Assembly: GCA_016287875.1 (NCBI GenBank)
Contig: JAEEXQ010000014.1
Location: 1-37,083 of the forward strand
Origin: Bacteroidales bacterium
GTDB taxonomy: Bacteria > Bacteroidota > Bacteroidia > Bacteroidales > UBA932
Direction: 5' to 3'
Length of the DNA: 37,083 nucleotides
Shown piece after piece: positions 33,825-37,083 of the stretch (its first letter is position 1; every line of letters begins with the position of its first letter). A model generated the notes under the pieces. The model was not told the DNA's origin. It saw nothing but the letters and a program-made list of their open reading frames with translations, and made no database searches. The position numbers were made by a program, and so were the translations under genes.

Positions 33825-34442
33825 ATGAAAAAGATTTTCTTCAGTATTGCAGCCACGTTCACTTTTCTGGTGACGGCATGGGCACAGACGCCGGAAGAGA
33901 TTCTGGCCAAGATGGATAAAGCCATGGAAGCGGCTGAAACAGCCGGTCTCTCCATGGTCATGGACCTCAAGATTCCTATCCTCGGCACGACGACAGCCAC
34001 CATGTACATGCTGGGCGACAAAGTACGCACGGAGACCTCCTTGCTTGGGCACAAGCTGATCACGTTCTCGGACGGCGTCACGGAATGGGAGTACGAGTCC
34101 AAGTCCAATGAACTGACGATCAAGAACGCCCCCGCGGATGATTCCTCCCCCGAAGCGGAGATGTTCGAAGGAATCACGGACGGTTATGATGTCACCCTTA
34201 AAAATGAAACGGCTGATGCCTGGTACCTGGTCTGCAAGAAATCCAAGGACAATACCGACAAGGATGATCCTTCCAAGATGGACCTGGTGGTTTCCAAGAA
34301 GACATACCTTCCGATCAGCCTGAGTACCAAGATGCAAGGCGTACGGCTGACGCTCCGCGACGTCGTCATCGGTGTCGATGAAAAGCTGCTTGATTTCCGG
34401 GTTGAAGACTATCCTGATGCCAAGATCATCGACCAGCGTTAA
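33825..34442 (+). CDS. LolA-like exported protein
   Basis: A 205-residue periplasmic protein. The signal peptide (about 1-20) is followed by QTPEEILAKMDKAMEAAE, a helix typical of the start of LolA-fold proteins. Next is a beta-rich half with strands such as TATMYMLGDKVRTETSLLG and GVTEWEYESKSNELTI. LolA carries lipoproteins across the periplasm, and LolA-like folds also bind other hydrophobic ligands; which applies here is not clear. The cell very likely has a dedicated LolA elsewhere, so this is a paralog. Its TAA shares a TTAA palindrome with the stop of the convergent phospholipase-D-like gene. Confidence 0.7.
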   Translation: MKKIFFSIAATFTFLVTAWAQTPEEILAKMDKAMEAAETAGLSMVMDLKIPILGTTTATMYMLGDKVRTETSLLGHKLITFSDGVTEWEYESKSNELTIKNAPADDSSPEAEMFEGITDGYDVTLKNETADAWYLVCKKSKDNTDKDDPSKMDLVVSKKTYLPISLSTKMQGVRLTLRDVVIGVDEKLLDFRVEDYPDAKIIDQR

Positions 34443-35758
34443 CCCAGCGGGCCGAACCAGCGGACAAAGCCGTTGCGGATTTTCCGGAAGATGCTCCAGT
34501 GCCGGACTTCCTCGAGCGTGATTTCCTGGCAGTGTTCTTCGATATCCTGCACGAAAATCTCCCTGGCATGCCGCGTGAATTCCTCATCAAAGATAAGGGT
34601 CTGCACTTCGTAGTTCAAGAAGAAACTCAGGTTGTCCATATTGGCTGAACCGATGCAGCTCAGGTAGTCGTCGACCATGAACTGCTTGACATGCAGCACC
34701 GGCCCCTGATACTCATAAATGCGCACGCCCGCTTTCAGCAGGTCCTTGTACATCGACTCCCCCATCCATTTCTCCGGCTTCACGTCGTTGTTGGCCGGTA
34801 CGATCCAGCGGACATCGACACCCCGGGCCACAGCTGCCTTCAAAGCTTTTATCATCTGGGCCGGCGGCGGCGTGTAGGGATTGTAGAACCAGAAATATCT
34901 GCGGGCATGCTCGATGGACCACTGGAACGCGTTGCGGATGGGCAGGCGGCGGTCGGTGGGAGAATCCGGGATGACCTGCATCGTCTTGCCGTAGAACTGC
35001 GTGAGCCCGGGCACGCTGTCATGCGCGGCGGCAGTCCGCAACTCCTCTTCGGGTTTCATAGGGACCGGCTCCCGGCCCGGCGCGACCCGGAACTGGTTTT
35101 CATTGAAGGCGGAAACCAGGTCGTTGACCACCGGTCCGGTGACGCGGATGTCGGCGTCGCGCCAGGTCTCGAAATAGCGGTCCTGGATGTTCCGGCCGCC
35201 GGTATAGGCCGTCGTTCCGTCGAGGATCACGATCTTCCGGTGGTCGCGATGCGTACTTTGCGGCAGGGAAAGATAGTCCAACAGCATGACGGGGATGCGG
35301 AAATAGGACAAGTCCACCTGGCTGTTGACCAGGGGCGCGTGGCCTTCCATGTACGCCTTGTCGTGGGCGCCCCGGTCGATGATGATCCGCATGTCTTTTC
35401 CGGCCGCGGCTTTTTCGATCATCCGGTCTGCGATTTGGGAGCCACAGGAGTCATAACAGAAACGATAGTGGTCGATGTACACGCTCTCCTGCGCCTTGCT
35501 CACGTCATCGAGCAGCAAGTCGAATTTCTGGTGCTGGTCGGTGACCAGGCCGACGGTATTGCCGGTCGTCGGCTCCATGCCCGTGTCTTTCGTCATGAGG
35601 GCGGCCAGTTCCTGATAATCGCTGCGCACGCCGTCATAGTATGCCTCCTCCGTTACTTCCGGTATGTAGGAAGCATGAAGCGGCGCACGATAACCGCATC
35701 CCTGGAGCAACAAGGACACGGCCAACGCAGCCACCCCTGTCAAACGAAAGGCTTTCAT
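34439..35758 (-). CDS. Phospholipase-D-superfamily (HKD) lipoprotein, cardiolipin-synthase-like
   Basis: A 439-residue protein with a leader ending at LLQGC (Cys about 21). It has two HKD motifs: His173-x-Lys175-x4-Asp180 in HRKIVILDG and His356-x-Lys358-x4-Asp363 in HVKQFMVD, each followed by conserved GGRN- or GSANMDN-type residues. This is the catalytic layout of bacterial cardiolipin synthases and phosphatidyltransferases. Classical Cls has N-terminal transmembrane helices; this one is a lipoprotein instead, which places the active sites in the periplasm. Phospholipid remodelling, or exchange with host lipids, is possible; the reaction is not readable. It overlaps the small membrane gene by four bases (ATGA). 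Confidence 0.85.
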   Translation of the reverse strand: MKAFRLTGVAALAVSLLLQGCGYRAPLHASYIPEVTEEAYYDGVRSDYQELAALMTKDTGMEPTTGNTVGLVTDQHQKFDLLLDDVSKAQESVYIDHYRFCYDSCGSQIADRMIEKAAAGKDMRIIIDRGAHDKAYMEGHAPLVNSQVDLSYFRIPVMLLDYLSLPQSTHRDHRKIVILDGTTAYTGGRNIQDRYFETWRDADIRVTGPVVNDLVSAFNENQFRVAPGREPVPMKPEEELRTAAAHDSVPGLTQFYGKTMQVIPDSPTDRRLPIRNAFQWSIEHARRYFWFYNPYTPPPAQMIKALKAAVARGVDVRWIVPANNDVKPEKWMGESMYKDLLKAGVRIYEYQGPVLHVKQFMVDDYLSCIGSANMDNLSFFLNYEVQTLIFDEEFTRHAREIFVQDIEEHCQEITLEEVRHWSIFRKIRNGFVRWFGPLG

Positions 35759-36060
35759 GCTGTTTTAGCGACAGATTTCCTGCGTGATTTCACGACGGCC
35801 CAGACCGCCCATGCGACCGTCAGCACGACGGCCATCGGAACGCCGACGGTGAGGATGTCGTGCCAGGAGAAGGTGGTGAGTTCGCGGTTGATGGCGTGAT
35901 CGACCACCAGCATCAGGGAACCGCCCCAGAGCATTTTCTCGAGCGTCGGGAGTTCGCGCAGCAAGGGACGTGCGTTTTCCCCGTGGATTTTCTTTTCATT
36001 GCCCTTGCGGACGGCGCTCACGACGATGGCCTCCGCCAATGGAACCAAAAAACAAGACAT
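35755..36060 (-). CDS. Small two-helix membrane protein of unknown function
   Basis: A 101-residue protein. An N-terminal hydrophobic stretch (about 2-16: SCFLVPLAEAIVVSA) is followed by a charged segment RKGNEKKIHGENARPLL, a second membrane segment (LEKMLWGGSLMLVVDHAI, about 40-57) and a third (VGVPMAVVLTVAWAVWAVV, about 72-90) with a basic C-terminus. The MLWGGS-then-LxxxDH/EH pattern recalls small membrane proteins found in anaerobes next to redox or hydrogenase genes, from memory only. It lies 22 bases after hypA and overlaps the lipoprotein gene by four, so it belongs to the cassette. A redox or Ni-related membrane role is a guess. Confidence 0.7.
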   Translation of the reverse strand: MSCFLVPLAEAIVVSAVRKGNEKKIHGENARPLLRELPTLEKMLWGGSLMLVVDHAINRELTTFSWHDILTVGVPMAVVLTVAWAVWAVVKSRRKSVAKTA

Positions 36061-36082
36061 ATTCTTTTATTTTAAATGATTT

Positions 36083-36433
36083 CTAACTGTCAGGTACTTC
36101 TATTTCCTTGATTTCCACCTCGTTTCCGCGAAGCAGATAAGTATGTTCACTGCCGCAGTACGGGCAGGTGCGCCCATGCTTGACCGTCTCGTATTCTTTT
36201 CTGCACCCCTCGCAGAATGTGACGGCCGGAACGATGTTGATCTTGAGTTCACAACCTTTGAGCATCGCTTCCTTGTCGGCGGCCCAGCGCCAGCAGTCCG
36301 TCAGGTACTCCGGGACGATGGTCGAGACTTCGCCGATGTTCATGACCACGCCGGAGACTTTCTCTACGTGGTTTTCTTCGGCCGCCGCCTTGACGTCCCG
36401 GATGATATAGAATACGATGCCCAGTTCGTGCAT
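36083..36433 (-). CDS. hypA: HypA-like nickel/zinc metallochaperone
   Basis: A 116-residue protein matching HypA/HybF. It has the N-terminal Met-His-Glu that ligates nickel (His2), IGEVSTIVPEYLTDCW (about 33-48) in the alpha-beta core, and a zinc finger with Cys74, Cys77, Cys90 and Cys93 (FCEGCRK and TCPYCGS). HypA delivers nickel to [NiFe]-hydrogenase precursors, in some species also to urease. No hydrogenase large subunit or HypB is visible in the window, so its client is unknown; it may serve a hydrogenase outside the window or have diverged. It follows the oxidoreductase gene across a 31-base gap almost filled by a palindrome. Confidence 0.88.
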   Translation of the reverse strand: MHELGIVFYIIRDVKAAAEENHVEKVSGVVMNIGEVSTIVPEYLTDCWRWAADKEAMLKGCELKINIVPAVTFCEGCRKEYETVKHGRTCPYCGSEHTYLLRGNEVEIKEIEVPDS

Positions 36434-36438
36434 AGGAG

Positions 36439-36459
36439 ATGCCGGGTCAAGCCCGGCAT
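36439..36459. repeat. REP-like palindrome between the oxidoreductase and hypA genes
   Basis: ATGCCGGG (36439-36446), a five-base loop TCAAG, then CCCGGCAT (36452-36459), flanked by GACGG. It is a perfect 8-bp-armed palindrome. This core sequence is a widely recurring extragenic repeat in many bacterial genomes, so it is probably a mobile-type REP/RPE unit rather than a locus-specific operator. It nearly fills the hypA leader and could hinder translation or stabilise the mRNA end. Confidence 0.7.
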
Positions 36460-36464
36460 GACGG

Positions 36465-37083
36465 TTATTTTTTCTTAAATAATATCTTACCGGTGCGTTT
36501 GATCATGTACGGCAGGATCGCACTGAACTTGTCTTCCGAGACCACCATGTTGCTGGCTTCGGGATGGACGCGGTGCAGGTGGATGGCGTCGAAACCGCAC
36601 TTGGTCGTGCAGATGCCGCAACCGATGCAGCGGTTCTCGTCCACCACCGAAGCGCCGCACTTGAGACAGCGGGCCGTTTCCTTGCGCACCTGCTCCTCCG
36701 TGAGCGTGAGATGGTACTCGCGGAACGGGCCGTTGGACCCGTCCTGTCCTTCTACCTGCCGGGAAGCGCTGTCATAGCTTTCTACGACGATGTCGGACTT
36801 GTCGAGCTCGATGAAATCGCGGCGGTTGCGGCCGATGGTCATGTGGCCGTGCTGCACGAAGCGGTGCAGGCTCTCGGCGGCTTCCTTGCCGGCGGCGATG
36901 GCGTCGATGGCGAACTTCGGGCCGGTAAATACGTCGCCGCCCACGAAGATGTCGGGCTCCGCTGTCTGGTATGTCAGCTTATCGGCAATCGGATACACAC
37001 CGCGGAAGAATTCTACCTTCGTATCTTTCAGCAGATCCTTGAGCACCACGGTCTGGCCGATGGCGAAGACGACGAGGTCGGCG
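36465..37083 (-). CDS. FAD/NAD(P)-dependent oxidoreductase with C-terminal 4Fe-4S module (partial, 5' end outside window)
   Basis: About 205 C-terminal residues are visible; the frame is open to the right edge. ADLVVFAIGQ and PDIFVGGDVFTGPKFAIDAIAAG form the late GxxP/FAD-proximal part of a GltD-like flavoprotein. A ferredoxin-like tail has CLKCGASVVDENRCIGCG, then C-x2-C-x2-C-x3-C in CIGCGICTTKC. Such proteins link NAD(P)H to ferredoxin or hydrogenase-like partners in anaerobes. The TAA is at 36465. An in-frame GTG at 37049 is unlikely to be the start because the conserved motif continues upstream of it. It heads the visible cassette oxidoreductase-hypA-small membrane protein-HKD lipoprotein. 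Confidence 0.8.
   Translation of the reverse strand, partial: ADLVVFAIGQTVVLKDLLKDTKVEFFRGVYPIADKLTYQTAEPDIFVGGDVFTGPKFAIDAIAAGKEAAESLHRFVQHGHMTIGRNRRDFIELDKSDIVVESYDSASRQVEGQDGSNGPFREYHLTLTEEQVRKETARCLKCGASVVDENRCIGCGICTTKCGFDAIHLHRVHPEASNMVVSEDKFSAILPYMIKRTGKILFKKK

Noticed and set aside
36439..36777. A plus-strand reading frame starting MPGQARHDG
   Set aside because: This peptide is the usual spurious translation of a common extragenic palindrome, and the rest lies antisense to the oxidoreductase.
1..37083. CRISPR arrays, tRNA or rRNA genes, intact insertion sequences, or a phage
   Set aside because: No regularly spaced repeats, no cloverleaf or rRNA core sequence, and no transposase or integrase frame were recognised.

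Overview
The window looks like a chromosome segment of an anaerobic member of the Bacteroidales (phylum Bacteroidota). The evidence is many start-proximal copies of the Bacteroidota -7 promoter element (TAnnTTTG), few recognisable Shine-Dalgarno sites, Bacteroidota-type envelope genes (a lipoprotein Omp85/TamL, LptD, PorT-like barrel, Ig-like lipoprotein), a pyrophosphate-type phosphofructokinase, and Rho with a long low-complexity insertion. The DNA is moderately GC-rich and very gene-dense: no stretch over 300 bases lacks a gene, and the largest gap is 216 bases upstream of dnaA. I see no tRNA, rRNA, CRISPR array or intact insertion sequence.

Left core (1-13477). A partial tamL-like gene leaves the left edge on the minus strand. 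A divergent 58-bp promoter region separates it from an SpoU-family methyltransferase and a cytoplasmic GH13 glycosidase. Next comes a tightly packed plus-strand run of seven genes (pfp, ligA, yihY, the RelA/SpoT homolog, an Ig-like lipoprotein, an outer-membrane barrel and ispG) joined by gaps of 10 nt or less or by overlaps.

Middle core (13458-28136). On the minus strand, ftsH-cdsA-psd couples membrane proteolysis to phospholipid synthesis. birA is transcribed divergently from ftsH and runs 53 nt into the convergent rpe; it lacks its usual C-terminal domain. A minus-strand series amiC, dnaA, pepD, rpe follows. amiC and lptD diverge from a shared short promoter region, and neither has an ATG at the position its signal peptide demands (CTG and TTG inferred). 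rho has the best promoter in the window (TTTG-N19-TATATTTG) and is followed by mnmE.

Right accessory part (28177-37083). Codon choice looks different here, with more ATC, CCG, CGG and ACG and fewer ATA. An AraC-type regulator diverges from an alpha/beta-hydrolase lipoprotein, a cyclophilin-like lipoprotein and a flavodoxin-fold reductase. Then come a TonB-dependent receptor, a MATE transporter gene wrecked by an internal deletion, and a small LolA-like exported protein. A minus-strand cassette ends the window: a partial FAD/NAD oxidoreductase with a C-terminal ferredoxin module, a 21-bp palindrome of a widely repeated type, hypA, a small membrane protein, and a phospholipase-D-fold lipoprotein. 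This cassette is the least familiar unit here and the best candidate for a poorly described system, although each part resembles a known family.

All assignments come from reading the sequence and from recalled family features. No database search was possible.
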